34,159 nt of DNA from Ectocarpus siliculosus (GCA_000310025.1 FN648406.1:1-34159), one strand, 5' to 3'; numbered from the stretch's first letter, positions 1 through 12,464 are shown. A program made the numbers and translations. The notes: generated by a model not told the origin, from the letters alone.

Positions 1-1170
1 AGCGGCGGCATGTTGGTCGATGGCGCGGCGCCGGGTGGCAACACGGGCAGCGATGGTGCAGATGAAGAGGCCGGCGGAGCGGCGGCGGAGCGGCGGCGGC
101 GGACGGTGTTTGCGGTGGAGCGGCGAACGGGGCGGTCGGAGGTGCGATGGTGGTGAAAGGCGGTTTTAGTGTCCCTGCGGTGGACGGCGGTTGCGGCGTG
201 GCGGCGAACGGCGCGGCCGGCGGTGCGATGGTGGTGAACGGCGGTTATAGTGTCCCTGCAGTGGACGGCGCCGCCGGCGACGGTGATGTGGAAGTGGCCG
301 ACGGCGCCTGTGTGGAAACAACAGAGTGGAGAGTGGGAGATCGGGTGAACGGCGGAGGAGGGAAAAGAGGTGGCGAAACGTACTCGAATCAGGTACGGCG
401 GCGCTGTCGGGCGCGGTGGCGACACCCGAATTCCCCCCCTCGCTCGCCGGCGGCGGCAGCTGAAGTGGCGGTGTCAGGGACGGCGTGCGGTCGGGGAACC
501 TCATCACGTTGTTGGTCATGCTGACACGCGCCCCGTCGCGAACTTGACGACCTTGACCGCCGACTCGTGATGGTTGTCGCCGGTGTTGAGGTAGCAGCAC
601 AGCACCGCCTGGGGGTTCATCTTCTTCGCGCGCGTCACACGCATGCATGTACCCCGGCTGCAAGAACGGGACGATCTGGAGCGGGGGCGGGCGACCGGCG
701 AAGACCTCGTGCGGCGACTTGCACCCGACGTTGGCCTTGGTCGGGGATCGGTTGAAACCCCCGGCAGCCCAGTGACACGACTCGAGCCAAAGACGCTCGC
801 CATCACGCCCGACGCCGGGGATGCCGGTGAAGTTGACTTGGGGAACAGGCGGAGGGCCTCGAGACGAGCGGCGTGGCCGACCTTGTTCACGCGCCAGATC
901 GCACTCTCCGCCGGCCCATGCTGCTGCGGCGTGCCCGGCGCCGTGTAGGTAGGTGCGGCGGATGCCGGCCTTGTCGCAGAAGACAAGGAAGTCAGCGCTG
1001 ACTGTATGTAGTCTAATGGGTAGAAGCCTTTCGAACAAATCAAAAGGACGGTCAAGTCGTTGGGTAAACTATTTTCCCAGTTACTCGCCTCCGCCCTCAC
1101 TCCATTTGTGACGTTTGAGCGAGGCGCTTGCTCTTTTTCCTTTCGTTGCACACGCGCTGCTTTCTTCAAA
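1..1170 (-). pseudogene. Ty1/copia-type integrase remnant, frameshifted
   Basis: Read on the minus strand, this is a decayed integrase core and C-terminal region of a copia-type Pol polyprotein. Recognisable blocks appear in order but in different frames: an F-x-FC-x3-GI block near 1000-960, a PQQHGPAES block near 935-905 (the copia PQQNGVAER box), a W-x-E...FNRSP block near 790-740, a SPHEVFAG block near 720-700, and a K-x-NPQAVLCCYLN block near 625-580. At least three frame changes separate them, so it cannot encode a working enzyme. The window edge cuts the element. Reverse transcriptase should follow beyond position 1. The segment at 1-450 is Gly/Ala/Pro-rich low-complexity linker. Family assignment rests on the order of the copia blocks; no LTR is visible. 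Confidence 0.7.
143..270. repeat. Two-copy tandem repeat, about 84-bp period
   Basis: A unit beginning GCGATGGTGGTGAA and containing TAGTGTCCCTGC occurs at about 143-186 and again at about 227-270, with a few mismatches. It lies in the GC-rich linker downstream of the copia integrase remnant. Confidence 0.7.
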
Positions 1171-2574
1171 AGGGTTAACGGTGACTGTGCTCTGCCTCAA
1201 GGGGTGGAGTTAGCTTATATTTCTCGAATGACTACGTACCTGCGCCGACCAATCGTGGACCCAGGAACAAAGAAGAGAACGACGATCGTAAGGGACGGAG
1301 GGAAAAGGAGGCGTTGGATGGCTCACGGGGCCCCCTCCAACGTGACCCACAAGACGTAAACGGGGGGGTCGATCATATGTATCAAACAGCTTCATACTGC
1401 TTGAACGAGACACATGATGAATGAGGCATCGATCACGTATGCATCGGAGAGCTTCATACTTCTTGGAAAGAACACCAGCTGTTAAGCAACTCTTGGTCTC
1501 TGGCTTCGCTCATACCATTGACCAATCAGTACCCTCGGCCCAGATTGAAAATACACCAAAACCCCCGGTGTTGACTGTTATGTGGCCTGTCCGATAGGAA
1601 CAAAAAATGCGGTGAAACCCAGACAGAGATGGTGTGGTGGTTGCTGATGTTTAACTTCCTCAAACAACAGTGAGTTGCACAACAGTCCATCTCGTTGCGT
1701 CTCCCATGGCACACGACGCAAGGTGCGAGGGTACATACCACACCACATTTGTCTTCCAGCGCGTTGGCATTGTGTGCATGACAGCCCGAGCACGAAACGA
1801 ACGGCCGAATTCTTCGATGATACGAAGCACTTCATTTCTGCCTGCCGAACCCCCCCCCACTACTAAAAACGATATGCATGATACCGTTGTTGTATCCTTC
1901 CCCTTTCTTTCCCGTCCGCCACTACGCGAAAAATGCACGACAGGCCGGACTACGAAGGACTCCTTGACAACTTCTAAACAATCCACCGAGCACACGGTCA
2001 TGCGGGGCGTTTCTAAACGCTACCAAACGCCTGTACCAACCCGGCTGTACGATTGTCACCATGACACGGACGGGCTGGGCTATCTACTTGCGCGAGTACC
2101 CGGGAGAAGAAAAAAACAGCTCGCAGCCACAACCACCCTGCGCCCGTGATTAACTAACTAGAAACCTTTTTAAACCCTTATTTGTTCACCATGTTGTACG
2201 TTTTCGTTTATTCTTGTTCCATGTACGTCTTGATTATTTCTCTGATATCCCCCCCCCTTCTGCGCGCCTCCATCTTTAGCTGGACACAACCCACCAACGG
2301 TGGACGAAACAAACAACGCAACTCCATAAGCACAGCACAGGTGCCAAGGACTATTCTCATAAATAGTTGTATGCTAGGTCTACCCTGAAGAAAAAAAAAG
2401 GCGGTGGGCATGTGCCCCATTTCATTGATCCCGGCTAACACAGCAGCACCCAAACAGCGACTACATGTACACGCCGCTGGGCTGTGGTGCGTATGGCACT
2501 ACTTGCTCGACAACGCTACAGCAGCTCATCGCTTTAGCCTCTAACACGCCAAGTCCCGGCCCCAGCATAGACGT
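1171..2574. other. Spacer with no recognisable gene
   Basis: Short open frames on both strands show no family motif or convincing splice pairing. It separates the integrase remnant from the 3' end of the bHLH gene. Confidence 0.6.
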
Positions 2575-5500
2575 CTAAATACCATCATCACCACGCCAAA
2601 CTTTTGGCAACGAGCGTTGCAAGAACGTGATCAGGTCCATTTCGAGCATGCTTGTCCCAAAATCGGGCAACCTGCTACTCTCACTTGTATTCCCCCATCT
2701 ATCTCTTCTTAGCCACGCAGACTCCTCCCACCCCCACCCGTACACAGTACACCAACCACACGCTTCGAGTTCCCTTCCATGCACCAAACACACACCCTGC
2801 CCCAACAACAATAACAACAACAAAAGCAAGCGCCACGGCTCGCCGCAAAACAATCAGCAAAAAAAATCGCAAAGACCATTGGCGGGTGGAGACTTACGCG
2901 CACACCGCGTGCGTAGGCTTCTCGTTCCCCTCCTCGCCAGACAAGGCCTGGGTCACGAACTGAGGCATCTGCAAGGTCATCATCGACTGGTAGCCCATGC
3001 CGGCGGGCACCGCCCAGGTCTTCTTGCCCGAGGGGGCCGGCACGGCCTCCGTCGCGTCAACAACCCCCGGCGCTGCCGCTGCCGCTGCCGCTGCCGCTGC
3101 CTCCGCCACCGGCGTCGGCGCCGGATCAGCAGCGGCGGCCGCAGTAGCCGCCAACGACGGCGCCGCCACTGCCGTCGCCGCGGGCGCCTGAGCAGCACTC
3201 TCTGCTGCCGCGGTTGCCGCGGTTGCCGCCGCCGGCATGCCTTGTCCCTGAGGGATGTACATCGGCACCGCAAAGAAAATCGGCCCTCCCGGGTGGCCGG
3301 GAATGCCGTGCTGGGGTGAGGGCACTGAGTGGCCGGGCACCCCCGTAAAGCCAGGCGCCATCATCATCGACGGGTGGTGCCCTGACACGGACATGGCGAC
3401 GTGGTGCATGAGGGCCTGATGGTTGGCGGCGGCTCCCTCCGGCGCAGCAGCAACCATCGTTGCGGCAACCGTCGCCTCTGCCTGAGCGTCGGCTCCTTCG
3501 GCGGCAGCTTCGTTGGAATCGATAACGTCGTGGGTAGAAGCAGCAGCGGCAGCAGCAGCAGTGGTCTCCGTTGCCAAGGGTGCAGTGTTGTTGTTCTCCT
3601 CGACCTCGCTTCGGAAGCCGCCGTCGAGGACCGGCCCTTCCGCCGCCTCCTCCACCTGCCAGCCGTTAGAAAATTCGGCGGCGACGGCAGCTAAGGTATC
3701 GTCGGCCGGCGGCGGCACGCCGGCGAGCGCCTCGCGTCTCTCCCGGAGAAGCTTCTTGACCACCTGGATAGTCCGGGAGAGCACCTCCACCCGCCGCCCG
3801 TTGATGCATGCGTGCGCCGCGGTCTTGCCCTCCTTCGCGGCGGGGGGCTCGAGGCCGGAGGTTGCCTCTGCCTCTTCCAGGACCTGAAGCAGCTGGTCGA
3901 ACTTTTCGTTAACCTGCGTAGGGAGGGTGGACGAATGTTTTGGGCATTTTCCGACCGACCGTGTGTCGTGTGCGAAAACAGGGGGAAGGGTCAGGGGGGG
4001 GGGGGGGTCAGGACCGGGAAGGATACTCTCGACAGCAATGGTGCTCGGGTGCTTCCCATTCTTTTTGTGCAACTCCTGTTCGGGTGAAGTGAACTTGGCA
4101 TAACACGAGGCCATTTGATGCGATTGACGTTCGGATCCATTCGTTATGCCGAAGGCTGTTGACCCCCCCCCGCGGACACACACGTACGAAGCTGACGTTT
4201 GCATCGCGGAGGTCGCGGCCGTTTTACGGCTCGCTCGCGCACAAAAATGATGGCTCATTATCTTTGCGTTTGTGGGTTGGCAGCTTTCAGCCCCGCCCTG
4301 CTGTTGCCGCGAATCGTCTGTCATTCTCTTGGCGCTTCCAACTCTCGCGTATCGCCATCTCGTTCATGATCCAGTCTTGATGAGATTAACGCCGTGGGAG
4401 TACACCCCGAAACCCCTCAGCCATCCCGTCTCAAGCAAAGGCCTCTTCCTGGCCGCCTCGTCGTCGGTTCGCTTTGGTTCGACACGTCTGAATACACCAA
4501 TCAGAGGGGAGAAGAAAGCCGAGGCGCGGCAGGCCCGCCCACCAACCGCGTACCATGCGCATGTAGCTACTACTCGGGCTTCGGTCTAACTGAGAAGCGT
4601 TTTGGGCACGCCTTCGCCCAAAAGAAGTTTGTCGCCATTGAGAATTTTGATCTTCTTAAAAACGAGCAACACAATGATCCATGTCCGTCCACAGATTGAG
4701 TCCGGTAGTAAGTGGCACGTGCACACCGGTGGTGGATTATGGTACATTGCGCGCGCACCCGAACCGAACGATGTGGAGATGGAAAAAACGAAAAAACGGC
4801 CCTAACGTTATGCCACGAATGCGCGCCCGGTATCAACGCATGCTGCTGCTGTGTACTGCATGCATACATCCCAGCCGAACCTCGAAAAGCGACAATTCGT
4901 CCCGACCCTGATACAGCAGTTTCCCCCCGACTACGAGTACAATGATAGTAATGTAAAAGTTCGTGTAGTCTGTCGTCTGTCTTCTAATTTAAGGAAACAA
5001 CATGTGAAACAAAACCTACTTGTACTACATACTCCTGTCCTCATCGATGACACATCCGTGTATGTAGTCCCGCGGGTCGAGGACAGATGGTGCGCAACAC
5101 TAAAAAAAACAGCAAAGATAGGTGAAACGCCTGTACATTGAATAATGGTATACAAGTTGTGTACCTGGGTTACTTGTAGGCTCCGGGCACTCACTCGCCC
5201 ATAACCAGTGGGGGAAAGCGAACACATTCGATAAAACTCAACGAAAACCTGTCGTTCGTACCCGGGACACGACGGTACTGCTGTACTTGAGGAAGCGCTG
5301 TATAGTAGACCTTGGCGAAGGCGTTCGTGGAACGTGTTCCACATCAGTGTCTTGCGCTTGACCACATGTGCAATTGCACACCATGGTTTGTAATACTAAA
5401 GTAGAGTAGTTTATCTTGGTCCTAGGTCAAACGGTCTTGGTTGGACGGATATGAACAGGAGTGTGGCAAACAAGTTGTCCAACGCCAGCACGCACACAAG

Positions 5501-7571
5501 CTGTACGAACACACAACAATGAGATGACACCGATAAGAGGCCTCGTGCGCAGACTGACGTTACGTGCGTGTTATTGGCCTACTACAGCTTTTGGGAATCG
5601 AACTGCTTACTTCGAGGGTATCCATGAACCATACATGCGTGTGTATGTTGCAATGCATATATGCATATGTATTCATGCATACATCAAACCAAAAACTCTA
5701 CGAGTGAACAGAGCAAGAATGGCACGGCAAGAGAATTATGTACTAGCTTGTGCTGCCAAAATGCAGACGACCCTGCCGCAGTTTGATCAAAACCTACCGT
5801 TACGTACTACGTACACAATACACGGCACGAGTTGGAGTGATGTGCAGCCCGGCCACCTCACATTGCAACATGAAAAAAATTGCTCACAATGAACGGAAAA
5901 TATGCGGCATCGCCTGCTGGGTATGCAGGACAGCAGGACAGATATTTATATTTCTATATGAGCCTCCTCTGCGTTGTGTGTCTCTTCAAGTCGTGAACTT
6001 CCAAAAAAAAAGGTGAGAAATCACAAGCGGTGGACACCATGAGCGCGTTCAATTTTCCGACGAAATAATGGAGCCGGGCAATGTAACATTAATATTTCAT
6101 CATCCTAATTTCAAAACGTGTATTGAGACTGACTGACCTCCTCCCGCCTCCGCTTCTCCCGCGAGGCTTTCCGCTCCATTCGGTCCGGATTGAGCGGTCT
6201 CTTCCCTCCTCCCGCTCCCGCCCCGACCCCCGCCTTCACTCCGCCCGCGACCGGCCCTCGGCGGCCTTTGCTGCTGGTGCTGCTGCTACCCTTCCCTCCC
6301 GCTGCTGCCATTCCTCCGGCCCGTTCCTGCTTTGCTGCCACGAGCGCGTGCGATGCGGCAGCAGCATCATCGCGGGAGCACGGAGCAGCCGTCGGGGAAG
6401 CGACCACAGAATCGGCCCTAGGTCCTGCTGCTGCTGCTGCTGCTGCTGGGGGGCCCAGGAATTGCGGGCTGCTGCTGACGCTGTTGCTGCTGTTAACGCC
6501 GCCATCCCAGCCGCCTGCGAGCAGGCTGGCGCTGATTTCCGAGAGGGCCTTCGGGCCGAGGTTGTCCCAGCTGCTTGTCTGCGGCAAGCTCCGCTTCCGC
6601 CCGCTTGTTTTTGGGGGGGAGGGCAGCGGCTGCTGCTGCTTGTACTGCTGTTGCGTCTCCGTCCCGTTGCTGCCGCTCAGGTCTGCGCATGAGAAGTCGC
6701 CTCTATGGGGCGACAGAAAGACAGAAACGCGTGCATCCACGTGGTGAGCATAGCAATATGCGCGTTTGTTGAAGTTTTTTTTTTTTGCTGGTTCGGAAAA
6801 GACGCGAAAAAATTGTCAACGATTGCGATCGGGTTGTGGGTACATACACAGGCGAAGAGAGAGAGAGCCAGAGGAGCACGGAATGCCGACTTGCAACGCA
6901 GGAGGGACAAAGGCTCCCATGCGACAGCAGATCCCCCGGCTTGCAAAAGGAGACGTAGGTTGACGTACGGGACACAACAAACCACACCACGTAAACCAAA
7001 AACAAGCATCACCAAAACGGGGCACCTCCGTTCTTGCTTGAGCCAAGACGAGGCAAAAGCGAAGAGGGGGGGGAAGCACGAATTGCGCAGGAGGCTGTAC
7101 GATGAACGGCTCAGAGTGCGGGGAGCACATCACGCGGCTGCACCGCTCTCCTCCCGCATGCCCCATGATCAGAAACTATCTGCCTGTGCTTCGAAGTTTA
7201 ACCAAAAAAGTGGAGAAGAGCCGAGAAAAAATACACCTCTCAGGGAATCGACTGCGTCGAGTGTTGGATCAGTACGGACATAAGAAGGTACTGGGTAGAG
7301 AGAGATTGAACGGTTTTTAACAACAATAACAACACCTCTCAGGTCATCAGTTGCTTCCTCCTCCCTCCCGATACAACTCCGTGCTTCAAAGCATGCAATA
7401 TTGTAGGGGATGCCACAAAACTCACAGGTCAACGAGAGTGTCCCACACGCTCGGCTGAAGCAAGCCGTCGAACTCTTCCGACCCGAGGTCTTCTTGCGGC
7501 ATGCCATTCCCGACTGCCGGCGCAGCAATCGCAACGGTGATGCGAGGGATGCGAGGCGACGACGACGACAT
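2575..7571 (-). CDS. Basic helix-loop-helix (bHLH) transcription factor, four exons
   Basis: Exons are 7571-7426, 6702-6138, 3913-2898 and 2671-2575. All junctions have GT/AG ends and matching phases, giving about 607 aa. The ATG at 7571 is the first after an in-frame stop near 7605. Exon 1 has an acidic segment (EEFDGLLQPSVWDTLVDL, residues 32-49). Exon 2 is Ser/Ala/Gln-rich and ends with the basic region (residues 219-237). Exon 3 opens with helix 1 (VNEKFDQLLQVLEE), a long loop, and helix 2 (RRVEVLSRTIQVVKKLL, about 277-293). The basic region carries K5-E9-R13 in bHLH numbering, the pattern of E-box (CANNTG) binders. This implies a nuclear, dimeric DNA-binding regulator. The rest is Ala/Pro/Met-rich low-complexity sequence with poly-Ala from GCN repeats. 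The C-terminus (SMLEMDLITFLQRSLPKVW) looks folded. Target genes are unknown. Confidence 0.85.
3914..6137 (-). other. Intron 2 of the bHLH gene (2.2 kb)
   Basis: The donor GAG|GTCAGT lies at 6138/6137 and the acceptor CGCAG|GTTAAC at 3914/3913. Open frames inside it on either strand show no family motif. A minus-strand B-box-like GTTCGATTCC near 5590-5602 is the only RNA-polymerase-III-like hint. Confidence 0.75.
7243..7320 (-). repeat. Dispersed repeat, copy 1 (inverted relative to copy 2)
   Basis: The reverse complement of this stretch matches 12388-12464 almost throughout. Shared core segments include AAAAACCGTTC, TCTCTCTACCCAGTACCTTC and TCCGTACTGATCCAACACTC. It lies inside intron 1 of the bHLH gene (7425-6703). 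It is probably a transposon fragment of unidentified family. Confidence 0.8.
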
Positions 7572-7604
7572 GTAAAACACACGCCAAACCGGCCCGGGGT
7601 ACCC

Positions 7605-10600
7605 CTATCTCCTGCCTCTCCCTTCCGCCCAGAGCAGCCGTCACGACCTATAATAGTTCCCTCTCTGTACCTCGGGGAACAATCTCACCCTCGCAGTCCC
7701 CTTCCTCCTTTAGCTCTCCTCTGGCTGCGCGTTGGAGGCGTGGGTCGCCTCGCAGTAACAGCCGCTTCCGCTGACGTTCTCTGTTTCTCTCTCTCTTGTT
7801 TGTGGATCTTCCTGAGGTAGGCATTTCGCGAGTTACGCCCTCTGATTGGTCAGAAGGCCTCGCACCTGGGGGGAAGCTGCCAGCTCATTTATTTTTTACC
7901 CGTATACCAGACTGCCAGAAACGGGTGAACCCGTGGGTGCTCTATCACCATCCATTTATTTACAACTGACAGCATTTATTTATGCACCCCCAGGAGGCCA
8001 GCTGACTGGCATATACCATCTTACCCATGTTTGGAGAAACCTCCATTGGGCACACTCCCGCTGGCATCTCGACCCTCCAATGTAACCGATTCTGGCTACT
8101 GCTGTACCCGGAAGGGACGATTTTGGACCCAGAAACAGTCAAATAAATCGTCTGGATGTATGTGCGGTACGCGGTGGTACATGTTTTTTCTGCGGGTTTT
8201 AGAGTCGTCCGGCGCCGGGACTATATGGCCATTTCTGGGTACAAAAAAATCGACCTCTCTCTTTCGGGTACTACATCAGTACCCAGCATCGGTCGCATTG
8301 ATTGTGGAGGATCGAGATGCCAGTGAGAGTTGGACCCGATGGAGTTTCTCCGAACGTGGGTACGATTCGGTACGATGACGTTTTGGCCAATTCAATCAGC
8401 TAGCTACCGTGGGGGGTGCAACGTGATGTTGAGTTCTATCGATGCTTACTAAGTGTACCCAATACTGTAATAATGAATCGTGATAGACCCGTTTCAGTCT
8501 ACTTTTTTTGTTTTATTGGTACATCCAAAGAACGGTAGTACTCAGCTGGTTGGTGTGATGCACGACCTGCTTTGTTGATGTACCCCCTTTGCTAAATACA
8601 GGAGTTAGTTAATTACGGGTGGTATTATTATTATATGTTCGTTTATCATAACAACACACTACTACTATTATTATTATTATACACGTCGTGTGTGTCTTTA
8701 GTGGAGAGCCCTCTCCACGTAAAAGATGTTCTCGTCAGGCAGAAACTCCAGCAGTATTATTGCTTGAATGCTACACTACTCGAACTAGTAGTCGCATCAG
8801 GAGCGAAGTCCAAGTTAGTTACAGTTGGGTTTTGTTGTCCATGTGGGCACACGGTGTGCAACACAATCATGCATGTGGTGCTAACACATGCCATGCATGC
8901 ATGCACGCGGCGGTCGCGCACTCCGCAAAAAAGAACGGTAACTTTCTTTGTCGATTGATTAAATATAAAAAAAAAAATGACAAGATGGGTCCTAGCTGAT
9001 TTGTGAATGATCGCAGCAGTCAGTTTATACCGCCAGACGCTTTCGACGAACTAAACAAACCTTCCCTTTCGCCCTGACACGATAGTAACGTCGAATCATC
9101 GCAGACACCACAAAGAAAGGCTGGCTATCGATAAAAAAAAACAACACAAAAAGACACTCACTAGCGGACCGAGACAGCCAACAGAAAGAAAGGCGAAATG
9201 GATCTGAAAAGCTCTAACCCCCCCCCTCCCCCCCCCCCCCCCCCTGGAACTCCTAGATATATACGAAACTCGAACAGTAGGGGGACGCGTGCGCATGGGT
9301 ACGCCACGACAGCCTCACGCAACAGAAGGCCTAGCCAAGGTTCCATACTAGACCTCAAAACCTTGGACCCCACGAACAAGGATTCTTTGAGCACAACCAA
9401 ATAACACGAAAGTTTCTTTCGCAATAATAATAGACAGCACGCTTTTGCACACATTTCTCCCAGCCGAAATCTATGGGGAAACGCACACGGACGTAATACT
9501 CGATGGAAGTTAAGAAGTGGAGAGTCAACACAGATGAGACCCCGACAACACAGGGCGGCTAGGACGAACGGGCAGGTTCATCTGCAGGCCACATGCCTGT
9601 AGAACGAAACAACAGTGACCAACACACACAGACACACACGGGAGACACAAGTGTGCCCTGCAAGAAGAGACTAAACAGAGGAGACAGGCCCGGCATGTTC
9701 TCCACGAGAACGCCTGGATTGCCGTACATGTAACGCGTAAAATAATTGTTTGGTAAATAATCGAAAACAAAAACGCTCGAAACATGGCAAAAAGAACAAA
9801 AAGGACCAGACCGAAAAAAAGAAAGGCACGTTTCAAGCGTCACAGCAACACATAAGCGTCTAAGGAAATCACAAAAACAACACAGGTGACATGGCAACCG
9901 AATATCCCTGGCTAGCCAACAGGGAGGAAACACAATCCGTCTCCACAACCGCGGGTAGAGGGCTTCTAGGGCCCCGTCCCGCCTACCCCCCCTCTCCGCC
10001 TACTTTTACCTACCACAACTACGAGTACGACCCAACCCTCCCTCGACACAGTCTCCCCACCTGGTCACCCCCCACCCCACCCCCCCCCCGCCTCATCGCA
10101 TGATTTGAACACTAAAAAGAAAGAAACGTTCACTATCTTCTTTCTCAGTCACGGCGTGTGCCCTACTCCTGTCCCCGCCACAAACACACACACACACACA
10201 CACACACACGTGTCAGATCCTCAACTGAAAACGAAAGTGTTACAAACACTCGTTACCGAAGAGGGCGCGCTTACCCAAGCTCATGGTGACGGACAACGAA
10301 CGAATCGATCACGACCTTGAAAATTGAGGTGCACCAACGAGCTGCTGTGCGCGCCGGCTTCAACAATCGGGCACTATCGAAATACACCCCGAACGCCCAA
10401 ATGTTTCGAATATGAATGCCAACATTACAACCACTACAACCTCGCCCGTTGAAACCATGACATACAAAAGGCGTGACATTAAGGCAAGTCAAAGCTGTGC
10501 CAGCTCCTCTCGTCGAGCACTCGGCCGTGCGAAGGTTCGGTCACTACGCACGGCGTGGAGGGCGAACGGGACAACAAAGTGGCGCGACAAATCACGCACA

Positions 10601-10819
10601 CACCAATACAAGGAAGTACCGCGCCACATTGTCACTCCCCCCCCACCCCCGTCTCTCACGACCACCTCCAAGAAAAGAATGTACACAACCGCACAGCCCC
10701 GTCAAAAAACAAGAACTCGACAGGTAGTTTCGTTTATGTGATCGTCAACCCATAAAATAAAGAACACACCCACGGCCGGGCCCCATTCGGCTGAGGCCCT
10801 CGCTTTCTCGCTCGCATCT
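7605..10819. other. Spacer upstream of the bHLH gene
   Basis: No gene is recognised. It holds a CCAAT motif (minus strand, near 7840-7850), an ATT/TTA-rich tract near 8655-8680, a C-rich homopolymer tract near 9220-9245 and a (CA)n microsatellite near 10183-10208. The CCAAT motif lies roughly 270 bp upstream of the bHLH start codon and could be a promoter element, but that is only suggestive. Confidence 0.5.
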
Positions 10820-11261
10820 TCACATGTCGTCGAACTCGAACATACAGGTACTACCCGGATCATCGAAGCCATCCTCCTCAACAGGCACAACGACCTCGCC
10901 GCACAAGTCGTCTTCTGGTCGTTGGCGAGACGGCCCCGATGATTCCGCGGCCTTGGCCTCTGCAGCAGCCGCAGCGGATTCAGCAGCAGCCGTCGACTCG
11001 GCAGCGAAGTATCCCTCGAACCCGAAGTGCCCCCTGCCAGCAGGGCGACTCTCGCGGGGGCTCCTCGGAAAGTCGAAGCGCCGCGGGCTCTTCACAGGAG
11101 CACGCGCAATGGCACCGCTGCCCCCGCTGGGCCGCGGCGCCGGTGGGGTCAGCTTCCAGAACGACGACGGGGCGCCCCCAGCGTCATCGTCATCCTTCTC
11201 GACTCTCCCTCCCCCCCCGAGTGGGATGGCAGGGCGGATATCGACGGTGGGCGCGTCCGTC
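10820..11261 (-). CDS. Terminal exon of an unidentified Ser/Ala/Pro-rich protein
   Basis: This minus-strand exon encodes about 146 residues ending at a TGA at 10822-10820. Its likely acceptor is GCTCTGCCCGTCAGCAG at 11262, with a pyrimidine-rich run before it. An alternative acceptor lies near 11323. The sequence runs from TDAPTVDIRPAIPLGGGG through an acidic DDDD patch, a basic SPRRFDFPRSPRESRPAGRG segment and an Ala-rich stretch to an acidic tail ending MFEFDDM. No known domain is recognised. The acidic C-terminus with hydrophobic residues resembles a short linear motif or activation-type tail, but this is inference. The exon needs two bases from an upstream exon. The exon at 15909-16430 ends in phase 0, so if both belong to one gene at least one exon lies between them. 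Confidence 0.5.
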
Positions 11262-12387
11262 CTGCTGACGGGCAGAGCTGACCGCGTCCGGCGGTGGAAT
11301 TGACTGTAGTCCTTTCTCCTGCAGGCGGTGGAGTTCTTGGTGGTGTGCCTGCCCGACATTCGCAACTCCATCTGCCCAAGAGAATGGTTAAGAGCCTGGA
11401 ACAGAGAGAGTGCGGGTGTCGAGGGCAGGAGGCGGTACGGGGGGTTCAATTTTGAAAAACATGCGTTATCAACGCTTCTGGCGGCACAATACCGCTCGTT
11501 CTTCAATGCAGAAGCCATGACACATAATTTGAGAACCTTGAGAACTCCAGGCCTACTTCCGACCGCAACATCACGAGCCACATTCCAACACGAAAGAATT
11601 CTGCTTCGAAGGACATGGTTGTCGCTGAGAATTAAAACCATCAATCGGTTGTGTTTTCGCACGCAAGAAAACCTCTTTCCTTTGAAGAACCTCTTCACAA
11701 CGCCTCAAAACTCGGGCCGCATCACGAGGGGAAGAGAGCACAACAAAGAAGTTGTCACTTGGTTTGTATGTAGGAGAATTCTGACGAAGAGTTGGCTTTG
11801 TGTAGTTGTATGTTGGGACACAAAACGACATAGGAGGGCACTCCCAGCTTATCCCACCGCAGCAGCTGCGGATTGAGGGCGACGACGATATTGGCTCACG
11901 CCATCCACCAAAACGGTTTTCGTGTTGCCACAAGCTGTCCGATGGAAATTTTTTAATGCATATATATATATGTATATTTCTGCCGCACGAGTCAACTGCT
12001 GTCTGGCAACAGGGTACATGGGACGACTCAGTGTAGTAGCCCTGTCACAACCAACTATAATATTTCGTATCATCTCAGCAATGCAGACCTAAGCACAAGA
12101 GGTTTCGGCTCAGGACTCCATGCAGCGAGCGGATCATCAAGGACGGTTGTCGGGGTGCTGCACTGGTTCCGCTGTTTTCTGTTATTTTCTTTCTTTATTT
12201 TTCGGTCGATCCCTGTGTGCCATCTAAGCTGGATAGTGGACCAAGCGCCATGCAGCCTTTCACACGCGCCCTTCCCCTGTGTCCAATACATCTTCCTGCT
12301 TCTCCAAGACGATGGTTACGCTCGGCTGGTTGGTCGGGGCTAAGGTATGCACATTGTGTTGTTTTGTTGTTGTTGTCTTCACATTAT

Positions 12388-12464
12388 TAAAAACCGTTCC
12401 GATCTCTCTCTACCCAGTACCTTCGTATGTCCGTACTGATCCAACACTCGACGCGGCCGATTCC
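12388..12464 (+). repeat. Dispersed repeat, copy 2
   Basis: This is the inverted counterpart of 7243-7320, with only a few substitutions over about 77 bp. Similarity fades on both sides: the preceding GTTGTTGTTGT tract is only loosely shared, and the match ends after CGATTCCC. Confidence 0.8.

Noticed and set aside
5575-5640. Minus-strand A-box and B-box-like motifs suggesting a second tRNA-like unit
   Set aside because: The spacing between boxes is too short for a tRNA, and there is no cloverleaf or terminator.
10140-10210. (CA)n tract considered as a regulatory element
   Set aside because: It is an ordinary microsatellite. Similar CA/GT runs occur elsewhere in the window.
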